Below are positions 1 through 13,000 of a stretch of 64,000 nucleotides of DNA, piece by piece (position 1 is the first letter of the stretch; the number at the start of each line of letters is the position of its first letter). This DNA comes from Discostella pseudostelligera (taxonomy: Eukaryota > Bacillariophyta > Thalassiosirophyceae > Thalassiosirales > Thalassiosiraceae): assembly GCA_036940085.1 (NCBI GenBank), contig JALLBK010000026.1, positions 1-64,000 of the forward strand, in the 5' to 3' direction. Below the pieces are notes generated by a model that saw only the letters and a program-made list of their open reading frames with translations, searched no databases and was not told where the DNA came from. The position numbers and the translations under genes are program-made.

Positions 1-952
1 GCAGTCGCTCTTGTGAAACTGCACTGTCGAGTCCAAAGATTACTCCCCCGCGGCGTTTTGCTAGCTAGGCTACACAGCGAGGTAACTCCCCCATGTGTAC
101 GCTGCTCATCTCACTTGGGTTGACGTCAGCGGGTGATCATTGGCTCGCTAAGCTTGGTGGGCGATCTTTGGCTCACTTGATGTGGAAACTACTGGGACTC
201 GACCCTGGCCAACACTTTTGTTAGAGTAGTCTTTTGCCGCTTGGCTATACATGATGTCATATATAGCCGAGCGGCAAAAGACTACTCTAACACATTCATC
301 ATCACTCATCAGCAAGAACACCAATCACCAACAACCAAAACTCGATGAGGACCAATCACCAAACATCATTCCTTGCCACTCAACACTCATCATCATCACT
401 CATCATGAACACCAATCACCAAAAACCAATGAGGACCAATCACCAATCATCACCCCTCCTCACTCCTCAGCACCAGCACCTCTCCTACTCCTCAGCACCA
501 GACTCCTCTACTCACAATACCACACCACTCCACACCACTCCTCAGCATCACTCCTCACTCCTCAGGCAGCACCACTCCTACTTAGCACCACTCCTCGGCA
601 CCACTCTTCCTCAGCACCCTGAGAGGTGAGCTCTCCCAGCACCATGGAAGATTCTGGGGTAATCTGAGACTACTAAAAGCCTCAATCAAGAGAAGTACCA
701 ATCATTCAGGAACAGTGTCCACTGCTGCTGCTGCACCTTCTGCCAATGCTTTTGCTGCCCTCACTGTCCAAACGGCGGTCAGGTACTAGTATTCATGACG
801 GTTGCAATGGGAATTTAGCAATTGTTCATCCGACATGACTTTCATGGATCTCAACACCACCCACATGACGGACAACTACATACTAGTTTATATGCCAAAC
901 CCATGGCACTACACCTCTATATCCCACCAATGTCATGCCACGGGCCTAGTTT
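1..952. other. Gene-free stretch at the window start with simple repeats
   Basis: No convincing gene is visible. The stretch holds a 70-bp palindrome (listed separately), and then from about 300 to 630 a T/C/A-rich repetitive tract. A block beginning GAACACCAATCACCAA near 315 returns in shorter form near 407, followed by many copies of words such as CTCCTCAGCACC. Open frames through this tract encode only repetitive Ser/His/Thr/Pro sequence and overlap one another, so they are treated as chance. Confidence 0.6.
221..290. repeat. 70-bp near-perfect palindrome (possible hairpin or MITE-like element)
   Basis: The left arm starts TTAGAGTAGTCTTTTGCCGC at 221, and the right arm ends with its exact reverse complement at 290. 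The two 35-nt halves pair with only a few mismatches, at the T/C pair after the first 21 bases, one further base and the centre. A foldback this long is unlikely by chance. It could be a miniature inverted-repeat element or a cruciform-forming site. I see no clear target-site duplication in the flanks and no coding content. Confidence 0.75.
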
Positions 953-1591
953 TTGGACACTTTTACCGAATACCAGCTATGCAGCCACCAAGATGGCATT
1001 GAGCAGGAGAAGTACCTATTTTTCAAACAACTGCTTGACTGAGGATACTCACTCTCACAACTTCTTGTCCCTCTTTTCACTGCTGCTGAAACTCAGGCAA
1101 AACAACGTGTTGCAGCAAAACACGCACAACAAACAAACCCACAAAGTGATCCACCACGAAGCCAACAAACATACCCAATGACACAAACATTCTTCCATCT
1201 ACAACATCACCCACTGAACCCACCTACAAATGAGATAAAACAATTATGGCACAAACATATCATGTCACCACCTGAGGGACTGCCCATCAACCATTTAACA
1301 AACCATGATGGCTTCCCAATCTCAATCGACAAACTCACATTAGCATTTAGTTGAGCGCCAAGAAATCTTGGCAACCTCTTGTCATGTCAAAAACTCCATG
1401 TCAACATTGAGGATTACACTGGCATACTGCTACCACACCGACATGATGGAAACACAGTCCAGGAGAAGGAAGAGGTGATACGGTGATGGATACAACTGCA
1501 AGATCTCACAACCATTATTGCGAACCCACACACAACATGTCACGATTTAGCTGGAACATGGGGAGTACTATCACCAATGAATCTTCTCTGA
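953..1591 (+). pseudogene. Degraded coding remnant, possibly from a mobile element
   Basis: One frame keeps a protein-like composition for about 210 codons but is interrupted by in-frame stops, and no start codon is evident. Two segments are protein-like: EGLPINHLTNHDGFPISIDK, and shortly after a stop, APRNLGNLLSCQKL. A proline-(R/P)-NLGNLLS-x-(R/Q)K-L pattern is, as I remember, common in repeated retroelement-type open frames of diatom genomes, but I cannot verify that here. The setting among repeats fits a decayed mobile element. It could also be a decayed host gene. Confidence 0.35.
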
Positions 1592-4044
1592 ATCTCAACA
1601 GAGACAGCATTTGTTTGAGGGAGTTCAATTTTTCTGACATGTCTAAAATCATCTCATGTACAGTGTCACTCTTGCTTGGCCTCTATGTAGACCAGGGTCG
1701 ATCACACTTGTCAGCGTCATTCACACTTGGCCTCTATGTAGGCGGCTAGTGTTGTTCACACTTGATGTCACCACTCCACTCCCTTCCATTTTCACTCAAT
1801 AGTACTTTCTAGAAAACAATCCATGAGAGAGAGCTGATGCACCTGCATCGGCTCCTTTCCCTTTGTATTACAGTACTACTGACGAGAATGATCAAAACCT
1901 TTGTCCTAGGTTTGGTCAAAGTAATACTACTAAAGACCCTTTTGGAAAACTATCCGCCTTTCTAGATTATACCCAATACTCGATGCGGGAGGATAAAGAC
2001 ATCACCCTTCCCACAAAATTGCCAGCATCATCACAACAACTCCTACTTAGTACCACTCCTCAGCACCAGTGCCACTACCACTTCTCAGCACCACTCCTAC
2101 TTAGCACCCTTTCTAAGTAAGCACAGCCCCTCGCATCACCAGCACAACTCCAAGAACTCAGCACCACTCCTCCTCAGCACAACACACAAGAACTCCTCAG
2201 CATAACTCTTACCTACTTTGTACGACTCCCCAGCACCAGTGCACTCCTACTTCTCAGCACCACTCCTTAGCACCAATACTATGAAGCACGGCCCCTCTCA
2301 GCACCAGCACAACTCCAACTCAGCACCACTTCTCCTCAGCACAAGAATGCACCACAACTCCTCAGCATAACTCTTGCTTACTTACTAGCACCACTCCTCA
2401 GCACCAGTGCCACTCCTACTTCTCAGCACTCATCACCACTCCTTAGCACCGCTCCTAGTAAGCATGGCCTCTCACTCTCAGCACTCAGCACCAGCCACCA
2501 GCCACCAGCCACCAGCACAACTCCAACTCAGCACCACTCCTCAGCACCACTCCTCAGCACAACACACAACACCTCAGCCTCAAGCCTCAGCACCACTCCT
2601 ACTTAGCACCACTCTCAGCACCACTCCTTCTTCTCCTTAGCACCGACACTCCTCCTCACCCCTCACCACTTCATCTTGTCACCACACACCACATCCTCAC
2701 AACTCCTCACAACTCCTCACAACTCCTCACATTTCACATTTCACATTTCACATTTCATATTTCACATCTCACATCTCACATCTCACCACTGCTCACTGCT
2801 CACTGCTCACTGCTCACTGCTCACTGCTCACTGCTCACTGCTCACTCATCACTCTTCACTCTTCACTCTTCACTGCTCATTCCTCATTATTCCTCATTCC
2901 TCATTCCTCATTCCTCATTCCTCACCCCTCAACTTGAGTAGCACTAGCACTTCTTAGCACTTTGCACCATTCTCATCTCACTACAGCATCACCAATCACC
3001 ACTCCTCCCTGGCTTTACTGTCCACCAGGAGACAGGGGACATCACATTGCCCACCACCAGCAGACAAGGAGAAGTGAGGCAAGATGGCACTGATGGAGTG
3101 AAGAAAATGCCAGCCAAGGACAACAGGAGGGATGCTGACAATGCAAGTGCAAGGAGCAATAAGAAGGCTAGAACTTCCTGACTGAAAGTTCATGATCCCT
3201 TTCATGTTGATCTTGCTTGCCTTGTTGTTGCATCACCACTACTCTCCATCATCCTCAATCCTCTTAAGCTTTCAGCTTTGGTCACACCATTCTTCTTCTT
3301 GCACCTATCACCCGCCCCTCCTCTTGTTAGTGTCCTTCATTGCTTCTATCTACTACTATCACCCTCAGCCCTCATCTTGCAAGTGCAACTCCCAGCACCC
3401 ACCCCAGCAGCAGCAGCAGCAGCAGTATAAGGTATGCATCACACCCTGATCCTCCTCAATCCAATCAAGAAGATTAGCACCTACTACAACCCGCCGATCA
3501 GCAGCAAGAAGAAACACACCAAGAGGAAGACAAGCATATGTCTCCCTGCCACCTACCTCATCAACTTCACATCTCATAACATGAATAAATGTGTCCATAT
3601 GATCATCATCTGCAGTGATAAGATTATGGTACCTCGCCATCATGCATCATGGTGACCACCAGCCTTTACACACCAGCACAATACCATCCTTGCCAGCAAT
3701 GCAGCAAGTTGTTGCAGCCCTGAGCTCCTGCAGCTACTGCACAGCAGAAGCAAGAAAGTCATTCTTCATGCTTTTGGGTGGAAAGTGCCACGCTCTCTGC
3801 CTTGTCCAGCACCTGGGCAGTGCCTACAATAGTAGGTAAGCCTCCAGTCGTACCCAAGATCACTTCACTATTTCATCATCTGCTTCATGTTGTAGGTATC
3901 AATCAGCAAGCCAGCAAGCTGTGTAGCACTCATTGGGATATCAAGTCATTATTAGAAATTATACTACTATTACCCACAGAAGATATGCACAATTCCTTGT
4001 TACAACAACTCATTGCTATGCAAAAATCCATGGCCTTCTAGCTT
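1592..4044. other. Gene-free, repeat-rich stretch downstream of ATR
   Basis: No gene can be supported. From about 2030 to 2640 there are many degenerate copies of CTCCTCAGCACCA-like words, the same family as at 450-630. From 2695 to 2935 the sequence becomes clean short tandem repeats (listed separately). At 1675-1745 a block around CACTTGGCCTCTATGTAG is repeated. Seven CAG units lie at 3405-3425. Open frames here are short, overlapping and low-complexity. Confidence 0.55.
2695..2935. repeat. Heptanucleotide tandem repeats with changing unit
   Basis: After four copies of a CTCACAACTC unit, the tract runs through related 7-mers in turn: CACATTT, CACATCT, CACTGCT (eight perfect units at 2787-2842), CACTCTT and CTCATTC. 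The shared CAC/CTC core and constant 7-nt spacing suggest slippage expansion and mutation from one ancestral heptamer. It is not the canonical TTAGGG telomere repeat. Confidence 0.85.
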
Positions 4045-7000
4045 CTAGATCCATGGCATCCAACCCACATAGACTTGAACCAAGTTTTCTTTGCTTGTTG
4101 CCTCCATAATCATTTTCTGAACCTGGCCCTCAACTGAAAGCTTCGTGATGTGATCTGTTTCTGATGAAGTAGGTGCATCTTTGTCCCTACCCAACTTTCG
4201 CAGGTTCGTATTAATTAGATTGTATTCCCCATCAAGACGACCTTCAATATTGGAGATGAAATCTTCCTTCTTATCATCCTTAGAGTTCTTTTGACTTTTA
4301 CTCTTGAAGTTAATCACAGGATCATTGAGAAATGGCTCAAGGACCGATAGCAGTGTGTCGCGGTTCTTTCGAAGGGTCCTCATAGACTCGATGAGTGCGC
4401 CAGTAAACATCCCATCGCAGCCCGTGGGTCCAAATGCATCTAGAATGTTGGGCGTTAGGCGAAAGGGGATGACTTCAGGCCTAGGAAGGTCAAGTCCTTT
4501 ATCAAAAATACTTCAGAGACAGTGGAACCGCATAAGTCAGCATTCAAATATGGGCAGCCCACGGTAAAAGGAGGAAAGATAACGAGGTAAATTACTTACC
4601 AGTCAAAATCGACATGGACGCATTCGCCGCTGCTTGTATCTATCAAAATGTTTTCCGAATGACGATCACCCAGACCAATTATATGTCCAACAGCAGACCA
4701 CACAGCAGTGGACAAGGTGAAATTCGACCTCGCCTCGTACCAGGCATGCGGACTAGAGAATTTTTGAACGAACCACCAGTACATGACCGGAAGGTACTGC
4801 TGTAAAATCAATTCGTCAAATTTCTTGGCTGCCATTTCCAGGTCGCCTTTCTTAAAGAACAAATCCTGACACTTGGAAAAAGCATCTTTCAACTCAAGAT
4901 TAGCATAATTTGTGATTCGGCTTCCTCTTCGATGAACAGATTCCGGGGCGACTTGAGGATTGTAAGTGTCGGAGATAACACTACGAAGGGACTCGGTGCT
5001 AGGCACCCATTCCAGGATACCACAATCTTCAGCAAGACAAACCACTGAAAATGTGCGTAGCTGGAGGCGCAGTTTTCGCCTCCGGCTATTAGGTCCTGAC
5101 GAACCTTTCCGACTGGCAAACAGGCGATTGATGACATTGTTCAAATCTTGAACACGAGAGTCTTTTCTAAGATCTCCCTTTGCTTCTTGCTTGACAAGAA
5201 AATGAATCTCACCAACATCTTGAGCGATGGAGTGATCAGCCATAGGCAAGGGGTCGCGGCGAGCAACTGTGGACGGCACTGCAAAAATGCTAACCTTCTT
5301 AGGCTTGGCCTTGGATTGCATTATTTTCAGCTCAGGGTTGAATGCTCTCATTCGTGGCGCAAAAGAAGGAAAGACATCAATGTCAGTTGAACCTTCCAGT
5401 GCACCAGGCGATAAAGACAATGCTGCTTGTATGGGAGGGATGAAATTCTTCAGTTCCGTGTCAAACGTTGGGACCTTCATCTTCACAGCTGTATGGCTGG
5501 GTTTCGGATTAAATCTTCAGTACCATACCGACGAGTTGAACATGGAGACAAAGATGAAATCAGAATCCTTGTGCGAATAATTCTCTCGACGAATTGGACA
5601 ACTCACCGAGCTAAAGAAATAAAGAACTGGAACAGACTCTTTGATGCGCTGAGCAAATTTTGCGAGGCAACATCTCTCTCCGTTTTCCTTAACATCACCT
5701 GAGCACCATGGAAAATTTCCTGAATTACAAGGAAGATGCAAAGGTTAAAGATTGACGATGATAAACAGAATATCTAACGATCAGAGTAAAGCTTACATCC
5801 CCTGCTTTCTTCTTATCTTTGGATTTAGAGAACCTCAACCACCCACATGACCACAAAGCCTGGCGCGGGTATTTAGCAAGCACATTTCGAATGATAAGTG
5901 CAACGTTGCTCGATGTTTCATCATTTTGATGTACGACACGAGAGATGAGCTGCGGTAGTGCCGTATAAAACAAATGCTCCGGAATGTTTTTCGCAAGGGT
6001 TTTGATGATATCGTTCAACGTTGATTGGTTTGTAGACACGCGATCTGTCACGACATCGGCAAAAGAAGATTGTTTAGGAAAAAGTTAGTGGGAACGCATG
6101 CAATAAATAGCAGCATGAATAACAGAGGACTTCAACTTGCCATATTGACCAGTAGCATCTTTCCCCTCTAATGCTGTGAACTCAAGCCACATCGCCAACA
6201 AGCGTGGTAGCGCCTGGTAAACATGTTTTTGACCCAACTGCAATGCAAGTCCATAATGCTGAATTGAACCAAGCAAACACTCCTGGCATTCCTGAACTGA
6301 TCGAATAGCTTCCGCACGGCGTTCTTGAACTTTGCTAGCAGCATCAGCACTTCGGCCCTTGAAAGCGGAGACACGAGACTCAAACATCGAATCCAGGAAT
6401 TTTGCATAGGTGAAATGCGCTAGGTTTGAAAACAGCTTCAATGTCAGTTGCTTAACTCAATATTGCACTGCAGACAAATTAACACAGATTCATACCTCGC
6501 TCCCAATTCGGCGTCAGCTTTAAGACGGTTTCGTAACGATCTTTAATTTCCAAGCTGCTCTTCAAGCCATCACTGGCCATCCAATCTGTTGCTTGGAGAA
6601 TTCGGCGAGCAGCGACTTCTCTACTCTCCACAGTATCACTCGAAACAAATGCTTCTAACTGCTTATCGTCCATGAGAAAAATAGAAGTTGGGATTTCATC
6701 CTCAATGAGTTTCAATGCCATCGTTGATTCTCCTACGGCATACTTCAGCTTGGCAATTTGCAGCTTTACGATTCCAATAGCTTCTCGAGCTTTGTCATCA
6801 ACAGTGAGCGACTTGCAATAAGCTACATTCGCCTGAGTAAATGAGTGTTGTGCAACTCTATACAGTCCTGCTTTCCTTGCCACTTTTCCAATGTCGAGCC
6901 ATAATGATGCTTCGATGATGGGCTCGTTCGCCATACGAGAGAGGGCAAGTCTGGTGATCATTATTGCGTTTGACCCGGTAGTGTCCGAAGTTGATAGTTC

Positions 7001-10000
7001 TAACCTGTCTCTCCACTCTTTCGATGTCATAATCTTGATGAATGACTCATGAAAGTTCGATTGTTCCTCAAAGAACAAAGAAGATAGGCATTCAACCTCA
7101 CGTAGCGCGTGAAGTTGCACTAAATATGGGTAGGATCGAGTGTATCCATCTCTTGCAGCACTAGACAGCGAGGAAATGACGGACTCTCTTGAATCCTTCA
7201 GAAACGCTGCGACACCCGCGTTTGACTTGGAATGAAGAGACTGCATAGCGCGACCAAAAGATAGCTGATAGCGTTCATCGGCGTCGTACGATGATTCATC
7301 ATTCAAATTATTGACAAGATTGTCAAGAACTTGCCAGTTTCCCAACCTCCAAGCGGCTTCTGCAGCGGAGGGAAGCAAGTCGCCACGAATCTGTAAGTTT
7401 CCAAGACCTGGGTTCTGCTTTGACATTCCAAACGCTTGGTTCAATGCACTATCGATTCGGCCAAGTTTCAATAGACATCTGAGCAACCCTTTTTCTACGA
7501 GGCATTCATTTTCGATTGTCAATCTACTGTCTAGCAATTGTTCGTAGGCCTGATAACTTCCCTCCCAATCTTCGTACATCTCTCGTTCGGCAGCTTCATC
7601 AGTGAGTCTTTTCGTTAGGCCCGAATCATGATTTCTTTGTTCTACGAATAGCATCGTGTCGAAATCATTGAGTCGACCCAATAGGGATTGAGTCAACTTC
7701 AAATCAACACCACGGATGAAATTGGATGCTACGAACTTTGATGCGCCCTTGAAATCGCCGTTCAGACTGTTGTCATTCAGTCTAGCTATACTCCGACCTT
7801 CCATTTCAAGAAATTGAAGAGCTCTTGCACGCATACCAACTTCACTCGCTGCCCGAGCACACAATGAATGCGGAATCCGCTTCAGCAGGCGTTCAATTTT
7901 TTTAGTGCTTTCAGCGGCAGGCCACGAGGATTCATCTTCGTTAGCGGTTGGAATATTTGTCCGCTTGGATCGTCCTTTCGCGGGATGACTCCTCAGTTCA
8001 ACTTCTTTTTCAAACCAATATCGCAGTACGTCCAATACCGTGAAAACAGCATTTGTTGCTTTCTCTCGTTCTCTCAAGTTCATAGGGCCATCGCTTTCAA
8101 ACGAGAGCACATGAAGAAGTTCATCAACAACAACGTCTTCATCGGATTTAGCACCGAAGCACAGAGCATCAAGTACTAATAGTGGCATTAGGAATTCCAA
8201 AACACCGACACCAGCTTTCGATCGAATAGCAGACCGACAAGCGTGGAAGAAGTCTCCCCACACACTTTTCTTGTTAGCGTTGCTCCGACTAACAAGATAT
8301 CGGCTGAACGACGAAAGCCAAGAAAAATAAGTGTGTGTTTTTGTGAAGAATGGCGGCGACTTAGGGTTTGTTGTGTCAACTTGCTTATAATTTGTGGTCC
8401 AGAATGGCTCAACAATGTTGCTTACACCTGCTTCGTGGAGCTTGGTTTTGAGCAGGGGTGACATCTCATTTTGATTTTTACCACCCATCTGGAGGTCCAT
8501 GATCTTAAGCAACTCTTGAATGGCGAATGAAATTTTGTGCTGATCCAAAGTAGTCGGGGAAGATTTTAGGCCGAAAACAAGATGCCTGGTCATAAGCCGC
8601 AATTGATACGCTGCGATTTGAGTTTTCCAAGGTGGATTCATTAACCTCCATTCACCGCTGCTATCACTCTCCGCGGAATTGGCCACAAACTGCGAAAAGT
8701 TGATTGCTTTGCTGAGTCTGTTAGGATCAATAGCACCGATTTCACCCAAGCACGAGGCAATCGCATCACGAATCTCACAATCCGATTCATCCACACACCT
8801 CGACAGCAGTCGAATCAACAATTTGGTTATGAACCCCCAATTAAACTTCACATCGTCATCTACAGCTGGTAATAAATCAAATGTTAGCATATATTGTTGG
8901 AAGGGTCACAGAAGATAAAGATGCATGAACAACGTACCTAGAACAGCATCGAAATCACTAGCACAGTTCATTTTTGACGGTGCATCATGGACGACAGTTA
9001 AAAAGTTCATAGATGAAAGTTCTTCATTTACAATGAGATTTCTGAATAAGCCTCTGTTTGCCTTTATCAACGCAGTCATGTGTGTGATAACCACTTTACG
9101 GACGTTCTGACTTTCTTGAGAGAGAAGTAATTGCGATAGAATCTAAGGTTCATTACACGCGTGAGTGTCGTCGATACGGTGACTAAACTTGCACGATGTC
9201 AAGAATGAGTACTCACATTCATTCGGTTATAAAATCTTGACTCTAGCAGAGGAGCATTTGTGCCTTCTACCACTTGTGGTCCAACTTGTTGAGACATGAT
9301 GTTGATGTCGTCAAGATGAACCCCCTTTTGAACGAGGATCGCTCTGAAGTTTGCCAGGTCTCGGGTGAACGGTAAAAATGGAATCTCACCGAAGCATCGC
9401 GGCAGACTGTCATCCACCTCACCATTAGCTAGCCATTCAAGCATCTGCACTGCATGCCTCCTAGCCATATCGTTTTCGCAGTCGGAAACCCCACTATCAA
9501 ACAAAGGCAAGAGTGCCACCACAATAATGATTAGATTTCCACCTACTTGCGACGCGTCATGTGATGTAGCAATTTTTATGAAGTCGAAAAGAGTTGCCAC
9601 AGCAATGTAACGAAGTTTAGAGACCTGTAGATTGGCTTTGCCAGGAACCATCGTTGAAGATAATGCATTGTTGATCGCTGTCATAATTTGGGGCATGTAT
9701 TGTGGAGAATCCGACGGTGGCAAAAACTGGAGCATCGCCCTCAGGCACTTGACGACTTGGAACCTTTCACGCTCTGTTCGTTTAGGCCATTGATGAAGCA
9801 CAATGTTGACCAAAAGAAACATTATATTTGGTGCAACCCAACGCCCAGCGGCGCTTGTACAGAGTTCACCATCAACAGAGCTATCTTGAGTCGGCGACAT
9901 GAGTATTTGGTTCAACTTAGAAGTCGAGTTCCCATCTTTAAGCAATAACCCCTTTGTCAGAGCGAGGCGCACATCCTTCCTCGTAGGACAGTGATCGCAA

Positions 10001-13000
10001 CACGAACTATCATACATTTCTTCGTCACTGTCTTCGTCTGGGTCATCTCCACCGAGCTCCCAGACCAGCGTTTTCAGCACTGAAAGTCCAATTCCTCGTA
10101 GAATGTCAGGATAGTCCAGTTCGGACTGGCAAACTGTCGTAGTAAAGAAGCGGAGAGGAGCTTGCCCAGGATGCAAAAGCAGCTGCGGCAGAACGTATGA
10201 GATAACGTCGTTTTTTATGCACAGTAGCTTGGCATTTTCAATAAGTTTCGATGTTGATATCGACACCCCAGGTACAAGCGATCGAGAGAACGGTCCCAAA
10301 CACTTGTTCTCGAGGCGACTACCGATAGATAACTCATCTAGATTCCTTTTTTGAACTCGTCTTTCTTCTTTATTTACCTTTTTTGCTTCGCTGAGGAGAT
10401 ACATGCGAAACGCAGCGCACATTTGAATAGCTTCGTGGTCTTCATCCTTGATCATTTGAACGATGACAGGTTGATATGCGCCATCGATGAACTCGATTAT
10501 CTCGAACACACTTGATACCTCAAATGTATTCAGTGCCCTCAATCTCTTCGTGACTGGGGAAGGAATCAAAAAGCTCCCAATAAACATTGAAAGTAGCCGA
10601 TACCTTATCGACGCCGCAATATCGAATTGTGGGAGAAAGAATTCGACAAAAATCTTTGGCATGATGCTCTTAACATGTTCCAACAGGTCAGCAGAGTGCG
10701 AAGAATCGGGATGACTCATCGAGCACTTGAATACTTCATTGATCTGGTCGAAGGCATTACTAGCAAGGGAGGAGTTGCATGATGGGGAATCCGGTGTGTT
10801 CTCAGTGTCGAACGCAAACCCACCCGCACTTGCAATCCAGATTCTAACCAGTGCCAACAAGGAGCGTTCGAGAATGATTCTCCCCAAAGCTGTGTTCAAT
10901 GACGCCCATCGAACCAAAGACGGAAATACACATATAGCGATCCCAACATCAGACGCGCGATTGCTGTTGTGACTGGTAGGGACTAATTCAAGTTCCGAAA
11001 CAAGAACTTCTTGCTTCAAGCCGCAAAGCCCCAATATGAAATCAATCTCCGCAAAAAGTTTATCGACGGCGATCAGAGCTGTGTTTCTTTCATGTGGCGT
11101 CTCACTCTTTGGCACAAAGAATGCTGACAATACCTTACATCCATTGCGAAGTAAAGTCTGGCCAAAGATTTCTGCCGCTCGCAATTGGGTCGATTTGTCA
11201 CTTGAAACGAAGGGCATTACAAACAACCAAACAGGAGGAGGAATCGATATTGACTCCTCGCCTTTCGAATGGCCATTCATCTCTTTAACCAGTTCCTCGT
11301 AAATACCGTACCGTCGACTGTCTGAGAAAAATTCAATTGTATTGGACGACCGCAGAATGGATTCAGGGATTACGGCAAGATAAGATCGCAAGTAAAGAAG
11401 TGTCGCCACCCACTTCGAAGGAGAGTGACTTGCTGCAAGCCTAAATGCATTTGAATATTCATTTGAAACAACCGGGAGACTTAAACTGGGATGAAAATCT
11501 GAATCCTGATGTGCTGTGAAGAAATATTCATCGATAGACCACAAACGTTGAAGAACATGACTCATTCCTTTTGTTGGATTAAGCTCTCGGCACAGATACG
11601 ATGATGCATCAATGCGATCAATCTCAGGATCATCTTTACATGAAGCGACAAGAGATGCCGCAACATACATCCTGGTGAGTCGCGACAGCGAGAGGAAAGT
11701 ACTGACTTTAATTTCTTCAACATCCGACATGGTGTGTGGCAGTACAAAGTCTTCAAAGTTGAATGCATTCATCGTGACTGTCAGGTATTTTGCAGATGCA
11801 GCATCACTTCCGTCCTTTCGTTTCGACAGGGACAAAAACAAGTTCGGTAGCAAAAGTAACGCTGTGGCTACGATCATTGGAGCTTGCAAGCGAGTAGATT
11901 CAGTAAGAATGCACCCTATTGAATAGAGAGTGGATTCAAGCTGGACTGCATCTGCTGAAACGGGAGACATCATGGCAAGTAGTATGCACCTAATGTGCAC
12001 AACGACGATTAGAGTTCTTCTGAACATCAAAAAAGGCCAGGCATGATGTGGGAAACTTACCGACACTGTAACGGCAAGCTGTCGTCCAAAACGAATGCTC
12101 CACATTCATCTGCAAGACGACCATTGGATTCATATACAAGTCCACAGAGGCATACTTCTAAGCTCGGCCTCGCAATCGCTCCAATCATCGATGCCAATCT
12201 ACAACATATTCCTCCACAGAGTCTACTTCTCTTGACCTTAGTCATTTGTCTTGTACACTGATCATCACGAAGCTCACATGACAGACCAAATTCAATCATT
12301 GGCAAAGTTGATAAAGCGCAGTGGGACATTGCTTCCCTGGCTGATAATGCAGTGACCGAATTCTTTCCCTCGCGACACGCGTGTAAACCAACGCTTACTA
12401 TCGACGAGACAGTGTCATACAGTAGTTTTGGCTCGAAGTGAACTAGCTTGCCATGACATTTTTGCTGAACAAGCTTCCCAGACATGAATTCGACGGCGTC
12501 GAACAAACGTGCAATGGTCTTGTCAGCGAAGATTTGGCCAGCTTCATGATTCTGTGATACCGCATTACGCAACGACATCAAAATTCGAAGCACTCCAGCC
12601 ACACTCCTTAGCAAAGGTACATCTGATTCAGAGACCAGCACTACTATTTCAGCGCCCCCACTTGAAGAAATCTGACGCTCGTTGCCCTCAGCGCAGTTTT
12701 TCATGATATCTCGCGCATCAGCTAGAGCATCCGATATGGCATGTGCAAATGCCGATTCAATTGATGAAGTCAGACGTACTTCCTTCCCCTCTTCGCATGA
12801 TACCAGCTTTCTCCGCTTACTACCTAACCGAACCATAGGCGAGTCTTTACATGCATTCATGGACAGCTCATTATCTCCGCAATCAAGTGGTGCGACAGCC
12901 TCACGAGCACGAGAGCATGCCGACACCAGTAAGTCCATCGTGGTGAGAAAACCGGAAGACTTCTCGAGTAGTAGTGTAACGATTGCAATGGCAGGGCCAG

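Noticed and set aside
251..629. Two overlapping open frames of about 94-123 codons
   Set aside because: Both read through simple repeats on the same strand and encode only repetitive Ser/His/Pro/Thr sequence.
450..2640. Possible CRISPR-like array (recurring CTCCTCAGCACC words)
   Set aside because: Units and spacing are irregular, no unique spacers, and the genome is eukaryotic.
6479..8890. 803-codon minus frame as an independent gene
   Set aside because: It is exon 4 of ATR; splice sites on both sides join it in frame to the neighbouring exons.
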